Source: Phycicoccus duodecadis (GTDB taxonomy: Bacteria > Actinomycetota > Actinomycetes > Actinomycetales > Dermatophilaceae). From it: a DNA stretch of 64,000 nt. Shown one piece after another: positions 35,626 through 43,286 of this stretch. A program made the translations under genes and the position numbers. The notes under the pieces are model-generated. The model was not told where the DNA came from. It worked only from the letters and a program-made list of their open reading frames with translations, and did no database searches. The DNA lies in the NCBI RefSeq assembly GCF_002846495.1, contig NZ_PJNE01000001.1, forward strand, positions 992,001 to 1,056,000, in the 5' to 3' direction. The stretch's first letter is position 1. The number at the start of each line of letters is the position of its first letter.

Positions 35626-35669
35626 ACCTCCGACCCTAGGTACCGTATGACATGCGTTTCAACAGTCAC
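35599..35669. promoter_or_regulatory. Paired near-direct repeats at divergent CGNR/MFS starts
   Basis: TGACATACG (35599) with AACAGTGAC (ending 35623), and TGACATGCG (35648) with AACAGTCAC (ending 35669), form two similar sites, one covering the first codons of each divergent gene. The -10 boxes TAGGGT (minus) and TACCGT (plus) lie between them. The arrangement suits operator sites for the CGNR regulator. This is inference from symmetry alone. Confidence 0.35.
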
Positions 35670-36233
35670 GTCGACCGTGCCGTCGACGCCACCGTCCGCC
35701 TCGTCAACGCTCTCTCCCCCGGCCTCGACGGCGGACGCCGGCACGAGGCCCCGTGGGGTGCGGACCTCCGCCGGGCCGTGGTCGAGGTGGTGCGCTACGA
35801 CGGGTACGAGCCCCGCCCATCGGTCGCCGAGCTCGAAGCCCTGCGCGCCGAGGTGCTGGCGGCCCGGCAGGTCTTCGAGGCGCTCGACGCCGGCGACGAC
35901 GACACCGCGGCCGGGCTGGTCAACGCCATGCTGCGCCGCACCCAGGCCCATCCCGAGCTGGACCGGGACGACGACGGCGGCTGGTCGATCCACTTCCACG
36001 GCCCCGACACCACCTTCGCCCGGGGCTGGTCGGCGGGCCTGGCGGCCGGCCTCGCGATGGCGATCGGCGGCGACCTGGGCTCGCGGCTGGGCGTCTGCGC
36101 GGCGCCCGAGTGCGACCGGGTGTGGGTCGACCGCTCGCGCAACACGCATCGCCGGTTCTGCTCCCTGCGGTGCCAGAACCGCGTCAAGGCGGCTGCCCAC
36201 CGGCTCAGGACGCGAGGCCACCGAGCTCGGTGA
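35652..36233 (+). CDS. CGNR zinc-finger regulator
   Basis: The 193-residue protein has an N-terminal ABATE-type helical domain (residues about 1-140) and a C-terminal CGNR-like zinc finger with CAAPECDRVWVDRSRNTHRR and FCSLRCQNRVK, giving four zinc Cys. Members act as DNA-binding regulators of stress or transport genes. TACCGT 5 bases before ATG 35652 suggests a leaderless start. It is divergent from the MFS transporter, its likely target. The 3' end overlaps the convergent hypothetical gene by 29 bases. Confidence 0.85.
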   Translation: MRFNSHVDRAVDATVRLVNALSPGLDGGRRHEAPWGADLRRAVVEVVRYDGYEPRPSVAELEALRAEVLAARQVFEALDAGDDDTAAGLVNAMLRRTQAHPELDRDDDGGWSIHFHGPDTTFARGWSAGLAAGLAMAIGGDLGSRLGVCAAPECDRVWVDRSRNTHRRFCSLRCQNRVKAAAHRLRTRGHRAR

Positions 36234-36645
36234 GCGGCACCGGGAAGGCCCGCACCCCGGCCCCGGTGGCCAGGTAGGCCCCGACCAGCGGCACACCCCC
36301 GGCCCGGCAGGCGCGGACGGCGGCGTCGTGCCAGGCCCGGTCGGTGTCGGTGAGCAGGACCGAGCCCAGCCGCCCGCGGGCGAACACGACCGCGCCGCCA
36401 CCGGAGGCGACCATCCGGGCGAGCTCCTCGAGGAAGGGGACGAGGTCGGCGGGGTCGGCCTCGGGCGGGATGTCGCCGACGACGCACGGCTGCACCAGCC
36501 GCCGGTGGTCGTCGAGCAGGAGGAGACCGACGCAGCCGGACTCGCGGTCGGCGTCGCCGACCACGAGGTCGACGACGTCGGCGGTCAGGGCGGGGTCGTC
36601 GAGCGGGTGCTGGTCCCAGCCGTCGGGGAGGTTCTCGAAGGTCAT
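36205..36645 (-). CDS. Conserved hypothetical protein
   Basis: This 146-residue acidic protein has no recognised motif: alternating strands such as GCVGLLLLDDHRRLVQPCVV and GGAVVFARGRLGSVLLTD suggest an alpha/beta fold. The gene overlaps the CGNR gene convergently. ATG 36645 lacks a strong ribosome site. I recognise the type as a widespread actinobacterial hypothetical protein without function. Confidence 0.75.
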   Translation of the reverse strand: MTFENLPDGWDQHPLDDPALTADVVDLVVGDADRESGCVGLLLLDDHRRLVQPCVVGDIPPEADPADLVPFLEELARMVASGGGAVVFARGRLGSVLLTDTDRAWHDAAVRACRAGGVPLVGAYLATGAGVRAFPVPLTELGGLAS

Positions 36646-36722
36646 GGCCCCAGCCTGTCGAACCTCGGCCCGGTGGCCGTCGGGTTTTCCACAGGGGTGG
36701 CCGGCGGCCCTAGCGTGGGGGC

Positions 36723-37172
36723 ATGGCCCACGACTCCGTCGACCCCGACCACACCCGCCCCGCCGGCACCGACGACGCCACCGTCGCCGCCCTCGGCAAG
36801 CTCTCGGAGGCCCTCGAGGTGGTCGAGGAGGCCCGCGGCCACCTCTACGCCTTCCACCGCAGGTGCGGTACGGCCGACCTGACCCTCGGCGAGGCCGTCG
36901 ACCAGCTGCGGGCGGCCGGCCACGACGAGCTCGCCGACCGCGTCGAGACCGACCTCGTGGGGCGCAACGTCCTGGCGGGCCGCTGGTCGTTCCAGGTCGT
37001 CGAGGAGTACGACGACGGCTACTACGCGCGCTTCCGCGAGCACGAGCGCGCCGCGCGCGATGAGCTCATGGCCGGCCGCCGGCACGTCTTCGAGGCCGAG
37101 ATGAAGCAGGACCGGCGTACCCACGGGCGGGAGGGCCACGCCGCGACGCCCGAGAGCTCCGCCCTCAGCTGA
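36723..37172 (+). CDS. Conserved hypothetical helical protein
   Basis: The 149-residue protein is highly charged and helical, with the segment LSEALEVVEEARGHLYAFHR and EEYDDGYYARFREHER, a pattern seen in uncharacterised actinobacterial proteins. There are no membrane segments. TAGCGT (36711-36716) lies 6 bases before ATG 36723, indicating a leaderless transcript. Its 3' end overlaps purU by 8 bases, convergently. Confidence 0.8.
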   Translation: MAHDSVDPDHTRPAGTDDATVAALGKLSEALEVVEEARGHLYAFHRRCGTADLTLGEAVDQLRAAGHDELADRVETDLVGRNVLAGRWSFQVVEEYDDGYYARFREHERAARDELMAGRRHVFEAEMKQDRRTHGREGHAATPESSALS

Positions 37173-38016
37173 AGACGACGGTGCGCCGGCCGTTGAGCAG
37201 GATGCGCGACTCGCAGTGCCAGCGGACTGCGCGCGCGAGCACCCGCGACTCGACCTCCTCGCCGGCCCGCACGAGGTCCTCGGGCGTCATCCGGTGGTCG
37301 GCCCGCACCACGTCCTGCTCGATGATCGGGCCCTCGTCGAGCGCCGGCGTCACGTAGTGCGCGGTGGCTCCGATGATCTTCACGCCCCGTTCGAACGCCT
37401 GGTGGTAGGGCTTGGCGCCCTTGAACGAGGGCAGGAACGAGTGGTGGATGTTGATGACGCGCCCCGCGAGGTCGCTCGACAGACCGTCCGAGAGCACCTG
37501 CATGTAGCGGGCCAGGACGACGAGGTCGACGTCGTGCTCGGCCAGCACGGCCCGCAGGGCGGTTTCGGCCTCCGCCTTGGTGTCGGCCGTGACCGGCACG
37601 TGGTGGAACGGGATGCCGTACGAGGCCACCAGCGGCTCGAGGTCGCGGTGGTTCGACACCACGGCGGGGATGTCGAGGTTCAGCGCGCCCGAGCGCCAGC
37701 GGAAGAGCAGGTCGTTGAGGCAGTGCCCGAAGCGGCTCACCATCACCACGGCCCGGTAGGGGCGGGCGGCATCCCGGATGGTCCAGTCCATGCCGTACTG
37801 CTGCGCCACCGGGGCGAAGAGGGCGCGCCAGCCGTCGGCGCCGGGGTCCCCCTCCTGCACCGAGTAGCGGATCCGCATGAAGAACTGGTCGGTGCCGACG
37901 TCGTCGAACTGCTGGCTCTCCTCGATGTTCGCGCCACGCTCGAACAGCAGGGCGGTGACCGTCGCGACGATCCCGCGACGGTCGGGGCAGGACAGCAGCA
38001 GGACGTACTCGGGCAC
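37165..38016 (-). CDS. purU: Formyltetrahydrofolate deformylase
   Basis: The 283-residue enzyme hydrolyses 10-formyl-THF to formate and THF. An N-terminal ACT domain (YVLLLSCPDRRGIVATVTAL) precedes a formyltransferase-like domain with RFGHCLNDLLFRW, INIHHSFLPSFKGAKPYHQA and GATAHYVTPALDEGPII. The His of HHSFLPSF and Asp of LDEGPII are the catalytic pair. GTG 38016 is supported by a TACGGT box (38028-38023) 6 bases upstream. Confidence 0.95.
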   Translation of the reverse strand: MPEYVLLLSCPDRRGIVATVTALLFERGANIEESQQFDDVGTDQFFMRIRYSVQEGDPGADGWRALFAPVAQQYGMDWTIRDAARPYRAVVMVSRFGHCLNDLLFRWRSGALNLDIPAVVSNHRDLEPLVASYGIPFHHVPVTADTKAEAETALRAVLAEHDVDLVVLARYMQVLSDGLSSDLAGRVINIHHSFLPSFKGAKPYHQAFERGVKIIGATAHYVTPALDEGPIIEQDVVRADHRMTPEDLVRAGEEVESRVLARAVRWHCESRILLNGRRTVVFS

Positions 38017-38063
38017 GCCCCCACCGTACGGAAGGCCACGGATCCCCTGCGGGGCTGTCCGCG

Positions 38064-38690
38064 TCAGTGGGCGGGAGTGCCCTGGCCGTTGACGAAGGCG
38101 ATGACGGCGTTGGCGACCATCTGCACCGCGATGGCCGACAGCAGCAGGCCGGCGATGCGCGACAGCAGCACGATGCCGCTGTCCTTGAGGAAGCGCGCCA
38201 GCGGCGAGGCGAACCGGAAGACGAGGTAGACCACGAGCAGCGCGGCGGTGAGCGCAGCCCCGACGGCGACGAGCCCTCCGGCGCCGTCGGCCCGCTGCAC
38301 CGCGAGCATGGTGGCGACGATGGCTCCGGGCCCGGCGAGCAGCGGCGTCCCCAGCGGCACCAGCGCGACGTTGACCCCGGCGTCGGCCAGCGACTCCGAC
38401 TCCGACCCGGTGAGCAGCTGCAGCGCCACGACGAGCAGCAGCAGGCCGCCGGCCGCCTGCAGCGCGGGCAGCGTGATGCCGAGGTAGTCGAGGATGCGCT
38501 GGCCGAACACCGCGAACGAGGCGATGACCCCGAGCGCGACCAGGCTGGCGCGCCGGGCGGCCGAGATCTTCTGCTGCGGGGTCAGCGGCCCGGTGAGCGC
38601 GAGGAAGATCGGGATGGCGCCGGGCGGGTCGAGGATGACGGTGAGGGTGACGAAGGTCGTCGTGAAGACGGGGAGGTCGAACCAGCTCAC
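38064..38690 (-). CDS. MarC family integral membrane protein
   Basis: The 208-residue protein has about six membrane helices and matches MarC/UPF0056: TLTVILDPPGAIPIFLALTG at the N terminus and PLGTPLLAGPGAIVATML in the middle, the two repeated loops of the family. Transport function is unproven. GTG 38690 overlaps the stop of the PHP gene as GTGA, so the two are co-translated. Downstream, 47 bases separate it from purU. Confidence 0.9.
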   Translation of the reverse strand: MSWFDLPVFTTTFVTLTVILDPPGAIPIFLALTGPLTPQQKISAARRASLVALGVIASFAVFGQRILDYLGITLPALQAAGGLLLLVVALQLLTGSESESLADAGVNVALVPLGTPLLAGPGAIVATMLAVQRADGAGGLVAVGAALTAALLVVYLVFRFASPLARFLKDSGIVLLSRIAGLLLSAIAVQMVANAVIAFVNGQGTPAH

Positions 38691-39532
38691 GGGCGCACCA
38701 CCTCGGTGCCGGTGGCCTGGGCTTCGATCGCGGCGAGCACCTCTGGCGCGGTGGTGTTCTCGCCCAGGCGGTTGCGCTTGCCGGCGCCGTGGTAGTCACT
38801 GGAGCCGGTGACGAGCAGGCCCAGCGCACCCGCCAGGTCGACGAGCTCGCGCACCGCGGCGTCGTCGTGGTCGCGGTGGTGGGCCTCGAGGCCGGCCAGC
38901 CCGGCCGCGGCCAGCTCCTCGACCAGCTCACGCCCCACGACACCGGTGCGGGTGCGCGAGAACGGATGAGCCACGACCGGCACCCCGCCCGCGGCCCGCA
39001 CGACCTCGACGGCGCGCACCGGGTCGGGCGCGTAGTGCGTGACGTAGTAGGGGCTGTCGTCGCCGAGCCAGCGGGCGAAGGCCTCGTCGCGGTGCTCGAC
39101 CACCCCCGCGCGCACCAGGGCGTCGGCGATGTGGGGGCGGCCGGGGGTGGCACCGTCCTCGACCTCGGCCCGCACCGACGCGACGGTGACGGGGATGCCG
39201 TCGGCCGCCATGCCCTCGACCATCCGGTCCAGGCGCGTCTCACGGCTCGCGCGGGCCTGCTCGAGCTCGGCCACCAGGGCCGGATGCGCGGAGTCGGGCA
39301 GGTACGCCAGCAGGTGCAGGCACTGCGCACCCCGCGCGCACGAGACCTCGATGCCCGGGACGAGCACCAGGCCCACCTCGCGGGCGGTGACCGAGGCCTC
39401 GTCCCATCCGAGCGTGGTGTCGTGGTCGGTGACGGCCATGGCGTCGAGGCCCGCGGCGACCCCGGCGCGTACGAGCTCGGCCGGGGTCTGCGTACCGTCG
39501 CTCGCGCTCGAGTGGGTGTGCAGGTCGATCAC
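38687..39532 (-). CDS. PHP-domain phosphoesterase (RNase AM/TrpH type)
   Basis: The 281-residue protein has the PHP metal motifs: DLHTHSSASDG, AVTDHDTTLGW, GIEVSC, VVAHPF and GSSDYHG, which would bind a trinuclear metal centre. TrpH-type members act as 5'-3' exonucleases on short RNA or as 3',5'-bisphosphate phosphatases; which applies is not decided by sequence. GTG 39532 is supported by TACGCT (39544-39539) 6 bases upstream. It is co-translated with marC. Confidence 0.9.
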   Translation of the reverse strand: MIDLHTHSSASDGTQTPAELVRAGVAAGLDAMAVTDHDTTLGWDEASVTAREVGLVLVPGIEVSCARGAQCLHLLAYLPDSAHPALVAELEQARASRETRLDRMVEGMAADGIPVTVASVRAEVEDGATPGRPHIADALVRAGVVEHRDEAFARWLGDDSPYYVTHYAPDPVRAVEVVRAAGGVPVVAHPFSRTRTGVVGRELVEELAAAGLAGLEAHHRDHDDAAVRELVDLAGALGLLVTGSSDYHGAGKRNRLGENTTAPEVLAAIEAQATGTEVVRP

Positions 39533-39630
39533 AGGCGAAGCGTAGTGGGGCAGCGGGAACCTGCCGCGGCGCGGCAACCTTTCCCGGCGCCCTGCCGTAC
39601 TGCAGGTGTGACCGTCGTCCAGGAGGGACC

Positions 39631-39864
39631 ATGACGGGGGGACGGGCCGCGTGTGACGCAGCGTCCACGGCGGGCTCCGTGCCGGGAGCCAGGCCGCTGG
39701 TCCCGGGCGCGACGCTCACGCACGCCCTGAGCGTCGTGCCGCTTCCGGGGACCGACCGCGCGGTCCTCTGGGCCACGTTCTCGAGCCCGGTCTCCGCCCG
39801 GGGCGCGCCCTACCGCAGCATCGGCTGGTCCGAGGGCGGCCGGACGGTGACCCAGACGCCGTGA
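39631..39864 (+). CDS. Small hypothetical protein with strong ribosome site
   Basis: The 77-residue protein has no recognised motif; its centre (VPGATLTHALSVVPLPG) is beta-like and it has one Cys. ATG 39631 follows AGGAGGGACC, one of the better ribosome sites here, which is the main support for the call. It is divergent from the PHP gene and ends 4 bases before the convergent MaoC gene. Confidence 0.5.
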   Translation: MTGGRAACDAASTAGSVPGARPLVPGATLTHALSVVPLPGTDRAVLWATFSSPVSARGAPYRSIGWSEGGRTVTQTP

Positions 39865-39868
39865 GGCG

Positions 39869-40408
39869 TCACGCTCCGCTCGACGCCGGCCCCGGCCAGT
39901 TCTTGTCCGGGACCGGCGTCGGGCGTCCCGGCTGCTCGCCGCCGCGGGCGTCGAGGTAGCTCTGCTTGGGCACCATGACCTTGCGGCGGAAGACGCACAC
40001 GACGGTGCCGTCCTGGTTGTAGCCCACGGTCTCGACGTGGACGACACCGCGGTCGTCCTTGCTGGTGCTCTCGCGCTTGTCGAGCACCGTGGTCTCGCCG
40101 TAGAGGGTGTCGCCGTGGAAGGTCGGCGCGACGTGGCGCAGGCTCTCGACCTCCAGGTTGGCGATGGCCTTGCCGCTGACGTCGGGCACCGACATCCCGA
40201 GCAGGATCGAGTAGACGTAGTTGCCGACGACGACGTTCTTGCCGAACTGCGTCGTCTCCTGCGCGTAGTGGGCGTCGAGGTGCAGGGGGTGGTGGTTCAT
40301 GGTCAGCAGGCAGAACAGGTGGTCGTCGGCCTCGGTGACGGTCTTGCCGGGCCAGTGCTTGTAGGTCGCACCGACCTCGAACTCCTCGTAGCTGCGCCCG
40401 AACTGCAC
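39869..40408 (-). CDS. MaoC family enoyl-CoA hydratase
   Basis: The 179-residue hot-dog-fold protein has the hydratase-2 pattern: TVTEADDHLFCLLTMNHHPL, in which N and H of the MNHHPLH region are catalytic, and GNYVYSILLGMSV. It resembles MaoC hydratases such as mesaconyl-CoA hydratase of the ethylmalonyl-CoA or methylaspartate cycle. The malyl-CoA lyase-like gene at 51583 makes that reading attractive but not proven. GTG 40408 follows AAGGAG; an ATG at 40413 is out of frame. Confidence 0.85.
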   Translation of the reverse strand: MQFGRSYEEFEVGATYKHWPGKTVTEADDHLFCLLTMNHHPLHLDAHYAQETTQFGKNVVVGNYVYSILLGMSVPDVSGKAIANLEVESLRHVAPTFHGDTLYGETTVLDKRESTSKDDRGVVHVETVGYNQDGTVVCVFRRKVMVPKQSYLDARGGEQPGRPTPVPDKNWPGPASSGA

Positions 40409-40526
40409 GTCATGTCTCCTTCGCTGGACCTCGCCCGACGTCCGCCATCCTCCCGCGCGGGCCCGCGCCCCGGCAGCCCGCCGCGGCGTGCCCTTCCCCA
40501 CACCGCCCCCACCGCACTCGTGCCTC

Positions 40527-40574
40527 GGTTGTTGCAGGATGGCCACGCAGCTGCAGCGCCATCACGCAGCAACC
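40527..40574. repeat. 48-bp palindrome, copy 1
   Basis: This starts GGTTGTTGC and ends GCAGCAACC, with GATGGC/GCCATC inner arms and the core GCAGCTGC in the exact centre (20+8+20). It lies 34 bases beyond the stop of the DUF559 gene. The sister copy is at 41592-41639, with identical length and core. Confidence 0.8.
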
Positions 40575-40608
40575 GCGCCGGGCCGGTGCGCACACGACAG
40601 CAAGGCCA

Positions 40609-41526
40609 TCACACCCCGGCCGCCGCGAACGCCCGCCGGACCAGCCGTGCGAACCGCGCCGGATCGTGCAGGTCGGCCCAGGTCACCCGGACCACCGTGT
40701 AGCCCAACGCCCGCAGGCGGTCCTCGCGACGCTTCTCGGCGACCAGCGCGGCTCGACCGTCGGCGCCCTCGTACTTCACGGCACCGTCGAACTCCACCAC
40801 CACGCGCCCGTGGACGAGGAGGTCGACTCGGGCCACGAAACGCCCCTCCTCGTCGTGGACCACCACCTGCGAGCGGGCCGGGTACCCGAGGTCATGGAGC
40901 AGCAGACGGGTCAGGCTCTCGCCCGGCGACTCGGCCTGCGCATCCCCGAGCGTCACGAGCTCCTCGCCCCGTCGGACAGCGGCGGCGGTGACGGCCCGGT
41001 GGGCGAGGGCCGCGCGCAGGGCGTCGAGGTCGCAGGACCCTCGCGCCAGCGCGGCATCGAGCGCCACGACCCCCGGCCGCAGCCCACTCCGCAGGGCCAC
41101 CTGGGCGATGGCGACCGGGAGCGGGACGACGCGGACACCGTCGACGACGACGTCGGGCTCCGGCCCTCGCGGATGGAGGTGGAGGCTGCCGCCCCGACGG
41201 GTCCTCAACACGTCGGCGACCACGTCGACCGTCGACCCCAGCGGCGACACCAACGGCAGCCCGTGCAGGGCCAGCGCGGCCTCGTGGCTCGCGGCCACCG
41301 GGTCCCGCCGGCTGAGCAGGACCGCGCGGGTCCTCAGGGCGAGGCGTTCCTCCGGGCCGGCCGCCGCCCACAGTGCCCCCACGACGTACGCATCGCGCCG
41401 GACCCGCACCAGCAGCCCCGAACGCCGGGCGGCCACCAGCCCGTGCTCGTCGACGCCGACCCGCGCGGCGAGCCCGGACGTGACGACCCCGCCGCGAGCG
41501 CGGGCAAGGGCGAGCAGCCGGTCCAT
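40609..41526 (-). CDS. AbiEi-like wHTH and DUF559 (Vsr-fold) nuclease-like protein
   Basis: The 305-residue protein has an N-terminal winged-helix-like region (ARARGGVVTSGLAARVGVDE, as in AbiEi-type proteins) and a C-terminal DUF559 domain with the Vsr/PD-(D/E)XK-like pattern ARVDLLV, VVVEFDGAVKY and KRREDRLRALGYTVVRV. Such genes are multicopy in actinobacteria, often annotated as type IV antitoxin or endonuclease domain proteins; no toxin gene is adjacent. It is bracketed by 48-bp palindromes 34 bases downstream and 65 bases upstream. ATG 41526. Confidence 0.85.
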   Translation of the reverse strand: MDRLLALARARGGVVTSGLAARVGVDEHGLVAARRSGLLVRVRRDAYVVGALWAAAGPEERLALRTRAVLLSRRDPVAASHEAALALHGLPLVSPLGSTVDVVADVLRTRRGGSLHLHPRGPEPDVVVDGVRVVPLPVAIAQVALRSGLRPGVVALDAALARGSCDLDALRAALAHRAVTAAAVRRGEELVTLGDAQAESPGESLTRLLLHDLGYPARSQVVVHDEEGRFVARVDLLVHGRVVVEFDGAVKYEGADGRAALVAEKRREDRLRALGYTVVRVTWADLHDPARFARLVRRAFAAAGV

Positions 41527-41591
41527 CCGCCCAGCGTGCCCCGATGGCCGCGCCCCGGCGCCGCGTCATCCACAGGCGGCCGCGACGGCGG

Positions 41592-41639
41592 GGTTGTTGC
41601 GCGATGACGGTGCAGCTGCCCCGCCAGGTGGCAACAACC
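41592..41639. repeat. 48-bp palindrome, copy 2
   Basis: This starts GGTTGTTGC and ends GCAACAACC, a perfect 9-bp outer stem that extends 3 more pairs to 41589-41642. The central octamer is GCAGCTGC. The inner arms are less well paired than in copy 1. It lies between the DUF559 gene start and glpK. Confidence 0.8.
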
Positions 41640-41689
41640 CCGGCGCCCGGCTCACGCCCCGTTCCGGTCCGTCGCCATAGGCTCGGGCC

Positions 41690-43201
41690 ATGGCGGACTT
41701 CATCGGCGCGGTCGACCAGGGCACGACGAGCACCCGGTTCATGGTGTTCGACCATGCCGGCCAGGAGGTGGCCCGCCACCAGCTCGAACACGAGCAGGTC
41801 CTCCCCCGCGCCGGATGGGTCGAGCACAACCCTCTCGAGATCTGGGACCGCACGCAGAGCGTCATCGGCTCGGCCCTGACCTCGGCCGGCATCACGAGCG
41901 CGGACCTGGCCGCGATCGGCATCACCAACCAGCGCGAGACCGCCATCGTGTGGGACCGCCGCACCGGCCGCCCCTTCCACAACGCGATCGTCTGGCAGGA
42001 CACCCGCACCGCCGCGATCGCCAAGGCGTTGGACGCCGACGGCCGCGGCGACGTCATCCGCGCGAAGTCCGGGCTGCCCCCGGCCACCTACTTCTCCGGC
42101 GGCAAGATCCAGTGGCTGCTCGAGAACGTCGACGGGCTGCGCGCGGCGGCCGAGCGCGGCGACGCCGTCTTCGGCACCCCCGACACCTGGGTGGTCTGGA
42201 ACCTCACCGGCGGTCCCGACGGCGGCCTGCACGTCACCGACGTCACCAACGCCAGCCGCACGATGCTGATGGACCTCACGACCCTCGACTGGGACGACGA
42301 GCTGCTGGGGTTCTTCGGCATCCCGCGCGCGATGCTGCCGAGCATCCACCCGAGCAGCCACCCCGAGGCGTTCGGCGTGACCTCGGGCGACCGCCGCACG
42401 GCCAAGGTGCCGATCGCGGGCGTGCTCGGCGACCAGCAGGCCGCCACGGTGGGGCAGGTCTGCTTCGAGCCCGGGGAGGCCAAGAACACCTACGGCACCG
42501 GCAACTTCCTGCTGCTGAACACCGGCGAGGAGCTCGTCCGCAGCCGCAACGGCCTGCTCACGACGGTCGCCTACCAGCTCGGCGACGCCAAGCCGGTGTA
42601 CGCCCTCGAGGGCTCGATCGCGGTCACGGGCAGCGCGGTGCAGTGGCTGCGCGACCAGCTGGGCATCATCAGCGGCGCCAGCGAGGTCGAGCGCCTGGCC
42701 GCCCAGGTCGAGGACACCGGCGGGGTCTACTTCGTGCCGGCCTTCAGCGGGCTGTTCGCGCCGTACTGGCGCAGCGACGCCCGCGGCGCCATCGTCGGGC
42801 TCTCGCGCTTCAACACCAACGCCCACCTGGCGCGGGCGACCCTGGAGGCCATCTGCTACCAGTCCCGCGACGTGGCCGAGGCGATGGAGGCCGACAGCGG
42901 CGTCGAGATGACCTGCCTGAAGGTCGACGGCGGGGTGACCGCCAACAGCCTCTGCATGCAGCTCCAGGCCGACATCCTGGGCGTGCCGGTCTCGCGGCCC
43001 GTCGTCGCCGAGACCACCGCCCTCGGGGCGGCGTACGCGGCCGGGCTGGCGACCGGGTTCTGGTCGGGCACCGACGAGCTGCGCGAGAACTGGGCCGAGG
43101 ACCGCCGCTGGGAGCCGAGCTGGAGCGAGGACCAGCGCCGCGAGGGCTACCGCGGCTGGAAGAAGGCGGTCGAGCGCACGCTCGACTGGGAGGAGGACTG
43201 A
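41690..43201 (+). CDS. glpK: Glycerol kinase
   Basis: The 503-residue FGGY kinase phosphorylates glycerol to glycerol 3-phosphate. Motifs visible: [48 protein letters not shown], the catalytic Asp in [13 protein letters not shown] and the ATP-binding [17 protein letters not shown]. Length is usual. TAGGCT (41678-41683) lies 6 bases before ATG 41690, so it is probably leaderless. No glpF or glpD adjoins; the gene lies just beyond palindrome copy 2, in the opposite direction to the DUF559 gene. Confidence 0.97.
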   Translation: MADFIGAVDQGTTSTRFMVFDHAGQEVARHQLEHEQVLPRAGWVEHNPLEIWDRTQSVIGSALTSAGITSADLAAIGITNQRETAIVWDRRTGRPFHNAIVWQDTRTAAIAKALDADGRGDVIRAKSGLPPATYFSGGKIQWLLENVDGLRAAAERGDAVFGTPDTWVVWNLTGGPDGGLHVTDVTNASRTMLMDLTTLDWDDELLGFFGIPRAMLPSIHPSSHPEAFGVTSGDRRTAKVPIAGVLGDQQAATVGQVCFEPGEAKNTYGTGNFLLLNTGEELVRSRNGLLTTVAYQLGDAKPVYALEGSIAVTGSAVQWLRDQLGIISGASEVERLAAQVEDTGGVYFVPAFSGLFAPYWRSDARGAIVGLSRFNTNAHLARATLEAICYQSRDVAEAMEADSGVEMTCLKVDGGVTANSLCMQLQADILGVPVSRPVVAETTALGAAYAAGLATGFWSGTDELRENWAEDRRWEPSWSEDQRREGYRGWKKAVERTLDWEED

Positions 43202-43286
43202 GCCCGCGCCCCTGGCCCACCCGGAGGCGCCGCACACCCGCGCGGCCGCGGTGACCCGGCCCCGCCCACCGTGGCAGCATGGCGGG

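Noticed and set aside
40609..41526. Type IV toxin-antitoxin pair (AbiEi antitoxin)
   Set aside because: Only an AbiEi-like N-terminal region is seen; the C-terminal half is a DUF559 domain and no AbiEii-type toxin is adjacent.
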